NCBI GenBank assembly: GCA_003242885.1
Contig: QKMZ01000006.1
Coordinates: 1,746,979-1,810,978 of the forward strand
Source of the DNA: Candidatus Melainabacteria bacterium
GTDB lineage: Bacteria; Cyanobacteriota; Vampirovibrionia; Obscuribacterales; Obscuribacteraceae
DNA length: 64,000 bases
Direction of reading: 5' to 3'
Part shown: piece by piece, positions 32,092 through 40,352 of the stretch
Position numbering within the stretch: position 1 is the first letter of the stretch
How the letters are laid out: the number at the start of each line of letters is the position of its first letter
The notes under the pieces: generated by a model
Database searches by the model: none
Told to the model about the DNA's origin: nothing
Seen by the model: only the letters and a program-made list of their open reading frames with translations
Translations under genes and position numbers: made by a program

Positions 32092-32106
32092 TTAGATTAA
32101 GTCTAA
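32092..32106 (+). promoter_or_regulatory. Fur/PerR-type palindrome upstream of rubrerythrin
   Basis: TTAGA-TTAAG-TCTAA, with the same arms and 5-base spacer as the element at 31542-31556. A second, imperfect palindrome (GACTA-GAAG-TAGTC, 32107-32119) follows directly. Both lie within 45 bases of the rubrerythrin start codon, so bound repressor would block transcription. Confidence 0.7.
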
Positions 32107-32134
32107 GACTAGAAGTAGTCTAGGAGGAGTTATC

Positions 32135-32665
32135 ATGCATCAACACAACACACAAACCGAAAAGAACCTGGAATCAGCTTTCGCAGGCGAATCCATGGCC
32201 AATCGCAAATATCTATACTTCGCAAAAATCGCACGTAAATTAGGCGCAGATGAAGTCGCCGACTTGTTCGAAGAAACAGCACATCAAGAGACAGGTCACG
32301 CTTTCGCTCACTTGGAGCTGCTATACCCGTCACAAGAGATGACTGTGGAAAGAATTCTTGAATTGGCGATAGAAGGTGAGCTATACGAAACCAATCAGAT
32401 GTATCCTGAATTTGAGCGCATCGCTGTTCAAGAGGGCGATCAAGCCGCCGTAAGCGAATTTCAAGAGCAAGCAAAGGAGTCAGCAGAACACGCTGAAATC
32501 TTCACCAAAGCTGCGAAGCGATTCAAGGCTCTCGGGCTTGTGGAGCGCTATCACGCAAATAGATACATCAATGCTCTCGATAAAGTGCAAAACAAAACCA
32601 CAGAAATCGAGCCAAAATTACAGAGCAAAGAATCAAATTCAAAGGGCTCTGAATCTGCAGCCTGA
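32135..32665 (+). CDS. Rubrerythrin-like diiron protein lacking a rubredoxin domain
   Basis: A 176-residue ferritin-like diiron protein. Iron ligands of rubrerythrin type are recognisable: Glu19 in AFAGESMANRKY, Glu52-x-x-His55 in ETGHAF, the EGELYE helix and the late KESAEHAEIF motif. There is no C-terminal rubredoxin domain and no cysteine in the protein; the tail after about residue 150 is polar and disordered. It would reduce peroxide with electrons from a separate donor. AGGAGG precedes the ATG. Control by the neighbouring Fur-family repressor is suggested by the shared palindrome. The FMN reductase gene 71 bases downstream might supply electrons. Confidence 0.9.
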   Translation: MHQHNTQTEKNLESAFAGESMANRKYLYFAKIARKLGADEVADLFEETAHQETGHAFAHLELLYPSQEMTVERILELAIEGELYETNQMYPEFERIAVQEGDQAAVSEFQEQAKESAEHAEIFTKAAKRFKALGLVERYHANRYINALDKVQNKTTEIEPKLQSKESNSKGSESAA

Positions 32666-32736
32666 GCGCAATTAACTACAACCAGTTGCAATCAGAATCT
32701 ACATTTGAACTAACAATAATTGTGCGGAGAAGAATC

Positions 32737-33276
32737 ATGACATACGACTATCTGGTCATCAGCACGAGCTTAAACCCAGAAAGCAACAGCCGCATCATGG
32801 CGAAAGAAGTGTTTGATGAATTGGCGAAGAAAGACAAGGTCAAGTTTATCGACTTGCAAGATTACCCGCTGCCTATCTGCGATGCGGGCGCCTGCTACAG
32901 CGACGCGAATGTGCAAGAGCTTTCTAGCTTGATCGCCAATGCGCGATGCGTTCTTATGGCGGCACCTGTGTACAACTTCTATTTGTCCGCAGCAGCCAAG
33001 AATCTGATCGAACTTACAGGCCGCGCTTGGACAGACAAATTGGTAGGCTTCCTCTGCGCAGCAGGCGGAAAGTCGAGCTATATGTCTGTGATGAATGTCG
33101 CCAACAGCCTGATGCTGGATTTTCGTTGCGTGATTATCCCGCGCTTCGTATACGCAGATGGCTCCTCATTCCAGGCGAGTCAAATCACCGACACTGACAT
33201 GCAAAGACGCATAGTCGAGCTGGCTGACGCAGCCAGACGCATGATTACAGTGATAGGACCGGTTGCAGTTTCTTAA
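32737..33276 (+). CDS. NADPH-dependent FMN reductase family protein
   Basis: A 179-residue flavodoxin-fold reductase. It starts YDYLVISTSLNPESNSRIMA, the phosphate-binding segment for FMN, contains LMAAPVYNFYLSAAAKNLIELTG, the usual APVYN/S-x-x-LKNxID motif, and LVGFLCAAGGKSSYMS. I use ATG 32737, which has GGAG seven bases upstream; the frame extends to 32686 without a ribosome site. It lies 71 bases after rubrerythrin and is followed by a terminator hairpin, so the two may form a peroxide-stress operon in which this enzyme passes NAD(P)H electrons to flavin or to the diiron protein. That link is inferred. Confidence 0.87.
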   Translation: MTYDYLVISTSLNPESNSRIMAKEVFDELAKKDKVKFIDLQDYPLPICDAGACYSDANVQELSSLIANARCVLMAAPVYNFYLSAAAKNLIELTGRAWTDKLVGFLCAAGGKSSYMSVMNVANSLMLDFRCVIIPRFVYADGSSFQASQITDTDMQRRIVELADAARRMITVIGPVAVS

Positions 33277-33325
33277 ACACAACATTCACACCGGTTAACC
33301 CCGGTTTTCACACGCGCAATAAAGG

Positions 33326-33356
33326 ACGGGTTTTCTCACAAGAAAGCCCGTTTCGC
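33326..33356 (+). terminator. Terminator after the FMN reductase gene
   Basis: ACGGGTTTTCT (33326-33336) pairs with AGAAAGCCCGT (33341-33351), ten of eleven pairs, with a 4-base loop, followed by TTCGCTTC. It closes the Fur-rubrerythrin-reductase region. Confidence 0.7.
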
Positions 33357-33440
33357 TTCAGGTAAGTCTGCTCACAATTGGCTAAAATACACGTTCTAAT
33401 ATAAAACGATGCCAGGAGATCGAGGAGACCCAACAGCCCT

Positions 33441-33908
33441 ATGACCGCCAATTCGCCAGAGAAATTAGTCGAATCATCGACGCAAGAGAAACGAATGCTT
33501 GCAGTCGATATGGATATTTTCATTGGCACGTACGATATTGATTTTGCAGCGCACGTCTCCAACATCGTTTATCTTCGCTGGTTCGAAGCGCTCAGGCTTC
33601 AAATCTTCGAAAAATACTATCCACTCGAAGAATGCATGAACGATGGCTTCGTGCCGATCATCACGGCGCATCACATAGAATACAAACGTGCAATCAAGCT
33701 GTTCGACAAACCGCATGGCTACATGTGGATCGATTCAATTTCAAAAGCGAGAATAAAATTCAGAGGCGAAATTAGAGTTGGTGGCGAATTGGCAACTTCA
33801 GCAATTCATGAAGGAGTCTTTCTCACATCCTCGAATATGCGACCATGCAAAATACCGCCCAAAATTATTGAATTGTGTAATTCAACTGACAAACCAGAAA
33901 ACAAGTAA
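33441..33908 (+). CDS. Acyl-CoA thioesterase, 4HBT hotdog family
   Basis: A 155-residue hotdog-fold thioesterase. GTYDIDFAAHVSNIVYLRWFEALRLQIFEKYYP matches the YDxDxxGHVNNxxYLRWfE signature of 4-hydroxybenzoyl-CoA thioesterase-like enzymes, with Asp in DIDFAAH as the usual catalytic carboxylate. The rest (ITAHHIEYKRAIKLFDKPHGYMWI, KARIKFRGEI) forms the expected strands. It would cleave acyl-CoA or acyl-ACP thioesters in the cytoplasm. The PBP4-type carboxypeptidase gene begins 23 bases later. The substrate is unknown. Confidence 0.85.
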   Translation: MTANSPEKLVESSTQEKRMLAVDMDIFIGTYDIDFAAHVSNIVYLRWFEALRLQIFEKYYPLEECMNDGFVPIITAHHIEYKRAIKLFDKPHGYMWIDSISKARIKFRGEIRVGGELATSAIHEGVFLTSSNMRPCKIPPKIIELCNSTDKPENK

Positions 33909-33931
33909 ATCTCGATTCTATGGCGGCCTGA

Positions 33932-35533
33932 ATGAAAACAAGATCTTTACTCCTCTCAGCACTCGTTCTGATAAATGTTTGGTCGGCGTGCGAAGTTTTG
34001 ACAACGAAAAGCGCTTGCGCCAGAGCGGCCAGGGGATCAGGCAGACGCACATCAAGCGCACATGCGAGCAATCCGGCAGCCAGACCTGCTCAAACAAAGT
34101 TCGACATGCCGATCACAAATGCTGTCAATGCCTGGCTCAAAAGATATGAGCTGCGCAATTCGCAAGTAGCAGTCGAGGTAATGGACTTCGCGACCGGCAA
34201 TGTCGTTTGCTCATCACAGGGAGAAAAGCGCTTCACTCCTGCTTCTACGGCAAAAGTTTTTTCAACGGCTTGCGCCTTCGAATCGTATGGCGGAAATTAT
34301 CGTTATACCACCGCCATTGCCTGTAGTGGCGCAATCAAAGACGGCAAAATCAAAGGGGATTTGTATCTTATTCCGTCTGAAGACCCGACTCTTTCGTACG
34401 GAGATCTTATGCGTCTCTTCAGCGAATTGTCGAACAAAGGCATAAAGAGCGTAGATGGCAGTTTAAAACTGAGTCCTACACCCAGTGGTGGCGACCACTT
34501 TGTGCCCAGCTTTCTCAATGAAGATTTTGGACAGGAATGGATGCCTGTCTCTTCTGACCTTGTTGTCGACAGCAATATTTTTGGTGGCGGCAATTTGCCC
34601 AACAACGCAAAGTTACTGGAGATCGACAGTACCCAAGAGTTCAATGCGCACTCGAAGTCCATTATGCGCCAAGACCTCTACCCGGGTTGGATGGTGTACG
34701 ACGATAAGACCAACACAGTGCGCGCTTATCGCGGATATCCGGTAGCGACTGGGCGCGGTCCTCTGGTAGTCAGCAATCCAAATATGTTCAACCTGGCCCT
34801 TGCTCGCACGGCAGCTAAAAACGCCGGCATCAAATTTGGTGGCAAGAACAGCGACGCAGGTAAAGAGCTAAATCTTTCAGTTCTGGTCGAGCATAAGTCC
34901 GAACCACTCTCAAAGATCATTCAGACATGCCTTCATCAAAGCGATAATCTCTATGCTCAACAATTACTTAGAACCATAGCCCTGGGCAGCGATAACAAAT
35001 CAAACGACCATCCCAGCATGGAAGAAAAAGGCCTGGCTCGTTTGCGCGGATGGCTAGGATCGTTCGGCGTGCCAATGAACGAAGTAGTACTAAAAGACGG
35101 GTGCGGTCTATCTCGCAAGGATTGCGTTACGCCTCACGCCCTAAATATGGTGCTCCGCCACATGCTAAGTAAATACGGCGAAGGCGGCTATGTCAGCTTG
35201 CTTAAAGGTGGCGATGTAAAACACGGACAGAAGAGTGGTTCTTGGAAGTTCAAAACTGGTGCCATGGATAGCGTCAGATGCATTACTGGCGTGCTGAAGA
35301 ATTCAGGCGGTCAAACTCTCTTGGTGACAATCATGGTGAATGGACATGCACCAGGCGTTGGAGATGTTCGTACTTCCATCGGTGCACTGGTAAGCACTTT
35401 GGCCGGCACTCAGATGCAAGCACCTAAAGAACCCAAGCCCGAGGTCAAGGTCGAGACCAAAACGGTCACGACTAAGACTGAAACAAAAACTCAATCGACA
35501 TTGGAAACTAAAGAAGCTAAGCCACACAACTAG
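33932..35533 (+). CDS. dacB: D-alanyl-D-alanine carboxypeptidase/endopeptidase (PBP4/DacB family S13)
   Basis: A 533-residue class C penicillin-binding protein. A signal-type N-terminus is present (MKTRSLLLSALVLINVWS, cleavage about residue 30). The catalytic triad of motifs is complete: STAK (Ser105, Lys108), SDN (Ser337-Asn339) and KTG (441-443). The insertion between the first two motifs, typical of S13 enzymes, is there (SEDPTLSYGDLMRLF). The C-terminal 35 residues are a Lys/Thr/Glu low-complexity tail not seen in the usual family. It trims peptidoglycan cross-bridges in the periplasm. It follows the thioesterase by 23 bases without a good Shine-Dalgarno. Confidence 0.92.
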   Translation: MKTRSLLLSALVLINVWSACEVLTTKSACARAARGSGRRTSSAHASNPAARPAQTKFDMPITNAVNAWLKRYELRNSQVAVEVMDFATGNVVCSSQGEKRFTPASTAKVFSTACAFESYGGNYRYTTAIACSGAIKDGKIKGDLYLIPSEDPTLSYGDLMRLFSELSNKGIKSVDGSLKLSPTPSGGDHFVPSFLNEDFGQEWMPVSSDLVVDSNIFGGGNLPNNAKLLEIDSTQEFNAHSKSIMRQDLYPGWMVYDDKTNTVRAYRGYPVATGRGPLVVSNPNMFNLALARTAAKNAGIKFGGKNSDAGKELNLSVLVEHKSEPLSKIIQTCLHQSDNLYAQQLLRTIALGSDNKSNDHPSMEEKGLARLRGWLGSFGVPMNEVVLKDGCGLSRKDCVTPHALNMVLRHMLSKYGEGGYVSLLKGGDVKHGQKSGSWKFKTGAMDSVRCITGVLKNSGGQTLLVTIMVNGHAPGVGDVRTSIGALVSTLAGTQMQAPKEPKPEVKVETKTVTTKTETKTQSTLETKEAKPHN

Positions 35534-35595
35534 CATATAAGCGCTAGGTAGCGAAGAACACCCGTGGCTCTAAACACGACCGTACCGAATTTTGC

Positions 35596-36312
35596 TTATT
35601 GCCAGACTGATACGCCGCCGGTTGTAGCCGGAGTCTTATGAGCCAACTGACCACGTGCCGCCAGAATCGTCTTAGGTTCAAGAGCATTTTGGTGCAGATA
35701 AACATTATCGAGACGCTTGCGCAGCAACGTTAAAGTCGAAGGCAACTCAACTTTGACGCCTTCGCGCATGATCCATTGAGGAACAAAGAAACCAGGATCT
35801 ACGAACATCGAATAAGTCAATTCGGTTTTGCCATTCTCGGCGGGCTTCATTTCCCACGTACCGCTGAAATCTTTGAGAGTCCCACCTAAACGCTTAAATG
35901 AAATCAGGCCGTCTTTGCGTGTGTAGTGCGAATCCACTGTATAACTGAAATTCGGAATGAAAACGCCGAGATCGAGCGTCACTTTCATAATTGACTGATC
36001 TTCTTTGTCGAGCATTACATCCACGGTCTTCATACGTGGAGAAATCTTTCCTTGAAACTCGAAGGGATTGACCATGACAGGCCAGACTTGCTCTGGCGAT
36101 TGGTCGAGCAAAATTGTGCCGGTTACATACTTGGTGCTGCCAACATTTCTCACACCGACGACAACTTCACCTTTGGCTAGCTTTTCGGCATCAGAGAGCG
36201 CAGAACCTGCAAGTGCTGCATTATTTGGCATGAACGTTGAAATGACAAAAAACAATGTCAGTAACGCAAAGCTCTTGTGGAGCGACAAGCGCCGCTTGGC
36301 TGTTGAATTCAT
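35596..36312 (-). CDS. Secreted SRPBCC/START-like protein
   Basis: A 238-residue exported protein: basic N-terminus, hydrophobic core (FALLTLFFVISTFMPNNAALA) and likely cleavage after ALA. The mature part reads as a polyketide-cyclase/START-fold (SRPBCC) domain, with VTGTILLDQSPEQVWPVMVNPFEFQGKISPRM at its start, central strands YTVDSHYTRKDGLISFKRLGGTLKDFSGTWEM and the long C-terminal helix ELPSTLTLLRKRLDNVYLHQ. Such domains bind hydrophobic ligands in a cavity. No enzyme motif is apparent. It is convergent with dacB. Ligand and role are unknown. Confidence 0.75.
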   Translation of the reverse strand: MNSTAKRRLSLHKSFALLTLFFVISTFMPNNAALAGSALSDAEKLAKGEVVVGVRNVGSTKYVTGTILLDQSPEQVWPVMVNPFEFQGKISPRMKTVDVMLDKEDQSIMKVTLDLGVFIPNFSYTVDSHYTRKDGLISFKRLGGTLKDFSGTWEMKPAENGKTELTYSMFVDPGFFVPQWIMREGVKVELPSTLTLLRKRLDNVYLHQNALEPKTILAARGQLAHKTPATTGGVSVWQ

Positions 36313-36780
36313 CGGCTTATAGAACCCTGGAAGTACGAAGTGAAGTCAATTAGTGCAGATGTGTCCAATATGTTTTTCAGGTCTCCATCGGACGCTAAGA
36401 CTTTACCTTGACAGCAGCCGATTTCTCCCGGTATTTCCGGTAGGAATAAGTTTATCAAGAGCTAACCGTTCCTTTCATTAGACCGGACAGTTCCAGTAAA
36501 TCCACTGACATCACGAGGGACGCTTTTGTTCCGGGGTGTGCGAGGACTTGAAAACTAGAAGTGAAAAAACATGTTATGTGTCAAAAGATATTTAACCAAT
36601 ATCTAAATAGTACTACGTTTAATGACAACCAAACCCCTTGGCAATCAAGGATTTCTGGACTTTTTCTCATTGATAACAGGGCAAGGTAGCTTGCATCGGT
36701 GTTGCAATCGGTTCTGCCCAAAGGCACCTTGCAGTATAATTCAGCAGTTATAGATCTACTCAGTGTTTTGGGGTGTACGG
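36313..36780. other. Long intergenic region upstream of the GGDEF-like gene
   Basis: About 470 bases without a convincing gene on either strand, between divergent genes. A TTGACA at 36408-36413 with TATTTC 18 bases on is a possible promoter, and TATAAT at 36735-36740 lies 40 bases before the GGDEF-like start, also usable as a -10 box though its -35 partner is weak. The palindromic CCGG-TATTT-CCGG stretch (about 36429-36441) may be an operator. The remainder shows no structure that I can defend. Confidence 0.4.
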
Positions 36781-37479
36781 ATGACACGCGGTGGCAAAGA
36801 AGACGCACTTTTCGGCAGAGAAAGCTTGTTCAGACAAAAGCTTGATCAACTCCGCACCACCGGTGAGATCAAGAGAAAACAACAAATCGATCCGATGGCG
36901 CGCGTTAGAGAACTCGAGCAAAGCCAGTTGCTTTCCGGCGCACAAGCCTTTGTCTCCAGCAATTCGTCAGCAGATATACAGAAGCTGGCTCTGCTGGACA
37001 GCCTGACTGAACTCTACAATCATGATTCGATCATGCGAATCTTCAAAGATGAATTGAAGCGCTCGCGCCGCTACAAGCAAAACGAAGCCCTATTGATCAT
37101 CAGAGTCGATCAACTTGAACAAGTTGAGCAATCACACGGAAAGCTTGTTTCCGACTCAATCTTAAAAGGACTGTCCAACTTCATTATGAAGATGATTCGC
37201 GATGTGGATATTCCGGCTCGCTACGATGCCGACCACTTCGCAGTCGTGCTGCCCAACACAGACCTCAAAGGAACACTGGTTTTGGCAGAGCGCATTCGCT
37301 CAAAGGTCAGCTACGAACGCATCTCCGAGATGGGTCAAAACTGGAGCGTTACCGTCAGTATCGGCGTCTCCGCTTTCCCCGATCACTCACCTTCACCGGA
37401 CGAGTTGATTCAAAAGGCATACCAAGCCTGCACCATGGCTAAAATGCAAGGCGGAGATAAAGTCTGGGTCGCTGAATAA
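36781..37479 (+). CDS. GGDEF-domain protein with degenerate active site
   Basis: A 232-residue cytoplasmic protein. Residues about 1-70 are a charged helical region; about 72-230 form a GGDEF fold: LALLDSLTELYNHDSIMRIFKDELKRSRRY (the DxLTxLxNR entry motif with H for R), MIRDVDIPARYDADHFAVVLPNT and SIGVSAFPDHSPSPDELIQKAYQAC. The catalytic signature GG[D/E]EF is replaced by DADHF, so diguanylate cyclase activity is unlikely and it may act as an effector or scaffold. I start at ATG 36781, which has a GGGG site upstream, rather than GTG 36763. It converges on the MshEN-like repeat protein, a potential c-di-GMP binder, 48 bases away. Confidence 0.85.
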   Translation: MTRGGKEDALFGRESLFRQKLDQLRTTGEIKRKQQIDPMARVRELEQSQLLSGAQAFVSSNSSADIQKLALLDSLTELYNHDSIMRIFKDELKRSRRYKQNEALLIIRVDQLEQVEQSHGKLVSDSILKGLSNFIMKMIRDVDIPARYDADHFAVVLPNTDLKGTLVLAERIRSKVSYERISEMGQNWSVTVSIGVSAFPDHSPSPDELIQKAYQACTMAKMQGGDKVWVAE

Positions 37480-37527
37480 AGCGAAAGACAAGGTCCTTAC
37501 GCTGAATATTTGCGCTCACACTCAAAA

Positions 37528-38736
37528 CTAGCGCTGAGGAGAAACCCAGCCGAGCTTTTCCATAATCAATTGGAAATCTTCTTTGCTCCAGACATAGTGG
37601 TGCAACGCGAAGATTGCTTGTTCGTGCGTCAAATAACCGTCGCTCATCAACTGGTGGCAGCGCAGTGCGACCTGCAGCGTAGCTGAATCGATTAGGCCGG
37701 TAGTGAGAAGGATATTCTCGACAGGAGTGCCCGTACGGCTGCTTTGCTGCAGCACCATTTCCATGTCGGTATCCGGAATCAAGCGCACCATCTTCAAAAG
37801 CTCCAGCATGGTCAAACCACGGCTTTTCTCTGTCTGTGTTCGCTTGGTCACTTCAGAGACGGCCTGCGGAATGGCAATACCACGAGCCTTTGTCAATTTC
37901 AAAACTTCGGCCGCTTCCAGAGGGTTCAAAACCCTCGCGCAAACAAGCTCTTGCACTTTGAGCGCGTCGACCAGAGTTGAATAACTGATCAATTTTGCTT
38001 GAGTAAGAACCTGCCCAATTGGCAGTTCATCAACAATGCCGCGTTCTACGGCAGTAAGCAAATCGATTTCGCTTACCAATTCGGCAAGTACAAGAAGTTC
38101 ACCAAGTCGGACTGCATTGTTCTGCTGAACCTGGTAATGACCATGCAAGGCCAAGGACTCTTCCAATGAAGTATTCTTCTGTGCGGATACTGCAAGCGCT
38201 TCCATTGCTTGCTGGCGCGTAATTTTTCCCTGGCGAATCAGTTGCTGCGCCGTCAGTGCTGCATATGCCGTCATATCGTTCATGACGCCTTTTAGAACAA
38301 GAATTCGACCGAGCGGCAGCCCGGTGTTAAAGCATGTCTGAAGGGCATCTTCTAACTGGTCCGTGTTGACAAGCTCAGCTTCTACAAGCAACTGTCCCAG
38401 TTTATTCGTAAACTCAAAATATTCCGATCGCCAGCCGACTTCACGCAAGGCATCATCGAGATTGATATCTTTCTCGCCTGTCTTTCGCAAGGCCAGGACA
38501 GCATATTCAACATTGAGCAACTTGTCACGGATCAAACTCTGAGCCATAAGCGCTGAATGCAACCGGTCTTCGGTGATGAACCCGGAAGAAACAAGCACGC
38601 GACCGACCGGCAATCCGGTTTTCTGCGAAATCGGCAATGCATCGGCGAGCTGACCAAGACTGATCAAGTCAGACTTAACCAATAGGTCACCAATCAATAC
38701 CGGAATCGGCCGCTTAGACACCTTGCCCCCAGGCAT
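37528..38736 (-). CDS. Protein of four tandem MshEN-like (type II secretion ATPase N-domain) repeats
   Basis: A 402-residue protein made almost wholly of four 98-residue repeats beginning near residues 15, 113, 211 and 310. Each has a first part like the T2SSE_N/MshEN fold, GxLLVxAxLVxxxxLxxAL...TGLPLGRILVxxGxI, and a helical second part with a Q-x-L-I hinge and EALxxx...SLEESL. MshEN domains in type IV pilus/T2SS ATPases bind c-di-GMP through just such paired LGxxL motifs; repeats 1 and 2 keep them best, repeat 4 (TPVENILLTTG) least. No ATPase domain is present. It may be a multivalent c-di-GMP receptor or structural scaffold. Repeat structure is seen directly; binding is inferred. Confidence 0.8.
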   Translation of the reverse strand: MPGGKVSKRPIPVLIGDLLVKSDLISLGQLADALPISQKTGLPVGRVLVSSGFITEDRLHSALMAQSLIRDKLLNVEYAVLALRKTGEKDINLDDALREVGWRSEYFEFTNKLGQLLVEAELVNTDQLEDALQTCFNTGLPLGRILVLKGVMNDMTAYAALTAQQLIRQGKITRQQAMEALAVSAQKNTSLEESLALHGHYQVQQNNAVRLGELLVLAELVSEIDLLTAVERGIVDELPIGQVLTQAKLISYSTLVDALKVQELVCARVLNPLEAAEVLKLTKARGIAIPQAVSEVTKRTQTEKSRGLTMLELLKMVRLIPDTDMEMVLQQSSRTGTPVENILLTTGLIDSATLQVALRCHQLMSDGYLTHEQAIFALHHYVWSKEDFQLIMEKLGWVSPQR

Positions 38737-38812
38737 AACTCAGTAGTGATACGTAGTCATATTCTACTGACAATATTAAGACCAAGTGTAAGAAAGATAG
38801 CAGATCCACAGC

Positions 38813-39601
38813 TCAAAACGGTTTGCGACAACGAATATGGAGAAATAGAGCAACCTTTGCAGCGCCTTTCAAAGCAGGATACTTTTCCAAGGTTTGCGCG
38901 TCAGGACAAGGCTCCAAAAATCGTTCCAACACAAAACCGATGTCGAGAAGCATGTTTAGCCAACCACTCAAGGTTTTGTAATAGGTGGGAATGACAAAAT
39001 TGCCAAACTCGTTTTTCATCTCTTCCGGAGCATTCGAAAACGTCCATTCCAAAATCTTTTCCATCTCTTCGTGGAAATAGTCTCCGCAGATAAGCCCAGT
39101 GGGTTCGCCATTTTCATCACGCGTCCACTCGAATAGAGAAGTTTGAAAACATGGATGGCAGATGGAAAACTGAAAAAAGCCACCCGGTTTCAAGACACGA
39201 AAGACCTCACCTGCGGCGACCGGAATATCAGGCATGTCCATCATCGCCATCGTGGACATAACAAAATCAAAACTTTCTTGCGCGAAAGGTAATGCTTGAG
39301 CGCTGGCGTGCTGAAACGTGATGCCATAGGTTTCAGTCTTTTCAGTCTCTTTAGCGTAATCGAGAAACTTTTGGCAGATGTCTATCCCCGTCATTTGCGC
39401 ACCGCGAGCAGCCACCATGCGCGTGTTAAAACCTTCACCACAACCGACGTCCAGCCCTTTGAGGCCGTTTACATCAGGGAGCATGTTGAGAAAACCAGGC
39501 GCATTCAAATGGTTTCGACAAACATCAAAACCCTGTCGAGCCATAGTCGTCCAGGCCGTTGCGTTTTTCTCCCAATAGGCAGCGACTTCTTGAGTCTTCA
39601 T
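38813..39601 (-). CDS. Class I SAM-dependent methyltransferase
   Basis: A 262-residue methyltransferase. The AdoMet-binding motif LKGLDVGCGEGFNTRMVAARGAQMTGIDIC is followed by DFVMSTMAMMDMPDIPVAAGEVFRVLKPGGFFQFSICHPCF, the standard motif II/III order. The C-terminal part (TYYKTLSGWLNMLLDIGFVLERFLEPCP) resembles the ubiE/BioC-like Methyltransf_11 group. I start at ATG 39601, supported by GGGGGA six bases upstream; the open frame runs on to 39799 but there it overlaps the preceding TPR gene and has no methyltransferase content. The substrate is unknown. Confidence 0.87.
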   Translation of the reverse strand: MKTQEVAAYWEKNATAWTTMARQGFDVCRNHLNAPGFLNMLPDVNGLKGLDVGCGEGFNTRMVAARGAQMTGIDICQKFLDYAKETEKTETYGITFQHASAQALPFAQESFDFVMSTMAMMDMPDIPVAAGEVFRVLKPGGFFQFSICHPCFQTSLFEWTRDENGEPTGLICGDYFHEEMEKILEWTFSNAPEEMKNEFGNFVIPTYYKTLSGWLNMLLDIGFVLERFLEPCPDAQTLEKYPALKGAAKVALFLHIRCRKPF

Positions 39602-39671
39602 CGAATATCCCCCATTCATGTTCGATAGAGCAACACCAAACAGTCTGGCGTCTACAGTTTTATCCAGTGAA

Positions 39672-40241
39672 CTACTGCACCGGTGACGTATCCGCCTGCG
39701 AATCTCTAAGCGAATCTCTAATTGTATGCGCCTTCTCTGCCATTTTCGTTGCTTCTGCCTGGCGACCTTCCGATTGCAAAAACCGGCTATACATCTCAAG
39801 AGCAGAAGCGGCTTGAGGAGAAATTTTGCCGCTTGTATTCTCGCGGATTTTTATGAGGCGCTGAAATAGCAAATCAGAATGCCAGCTCTTGCCATGGCGA
39901 CGGTAAAGCGCCGCCAGTTCGGGCAAGCGATCAGCATATGCTGCACTGTCACCGCCTTTAACGCCCTCAACTGTTCGCATCGCCAATTCGTACAAACGCT
40001 CCGATTCGGCTGTATCTCCACGTTTGTCATAGAGCCCGGCCAGACCGATTAGACAATCAACGACGCCGGGATTTATCTCTTTATCGCTTTCCGCACGCGC
40101 AATAGCGTCCTTCCACTGCGACTCGGCTTCAGCTAGACGACCTTCACTCATCGCCGCGCGAGCACCGGCATCCAAATCCTGCCAGCCAGCCGAGACAATC
40201 AGCGCAAAAATCCAGCCTATCGTTGCCGTCTGGTAAAGCAC
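39672..40241 (-). CDS. TPR protein with N-terminal signal/anchor
   Basis: A 189-residue protein starting at GTG 40241 with GGAGG six bases upstream. The first 18 residues are hydrophobic (YQTATIGWIFALIVSAGW), a signal peptide or anchor. Four TPR-like helical pairs follow: AMSEGRLAEAESQWKDAIARAE, CLIGLAGLYDKRGDTAESERLYELAM, LPELAALYRRHGKSWHSDLLFQRLIKI and EMYSRFLQSEGRQAEATKMAEKA. It lies upstream of, and may be cotranscribed with, the methyltransferase. It is divergent from the TPR-metalloprotease gene. A scaffold role in the periplasm is likely; no specific function is recognisable. Confidence 0.75.
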   Translation of the reverse strand: MLYQTATIGWIFALIVSAGWQDLDAGARAAMSEGRLAEAESQWKDAIARAESDKEINPGVVDCLIGLAGLYDKRGDTAESERLYELAMRTVEGVKGGDSAAYADRLPELAALYRRHGKSWHSDLLFQRLIKIRENTSGKISPQAASALEMYSRFLQSEGRQAEATKMAEKAHTIRDSLRDSQADTSPVQ

Positions 40242-40352
40242 AGGACACCTCCGTATTGATTCTACCGAATGAGCGCCCCGGAAGTCCCATAAGGTCGATT
40301 ACAAGGCTTTCGCCACGGGTAAGTATTCAGAATCGTCGGTATTTTAGCTTTT

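Noticed and set aside
39602..39799. N-terminal extension of the methyltransferase
   Set aside because: The extra 66 codons overlap the upstream TPR gene, are Arg-rich and precede a well-placed ribosome site at 39601.
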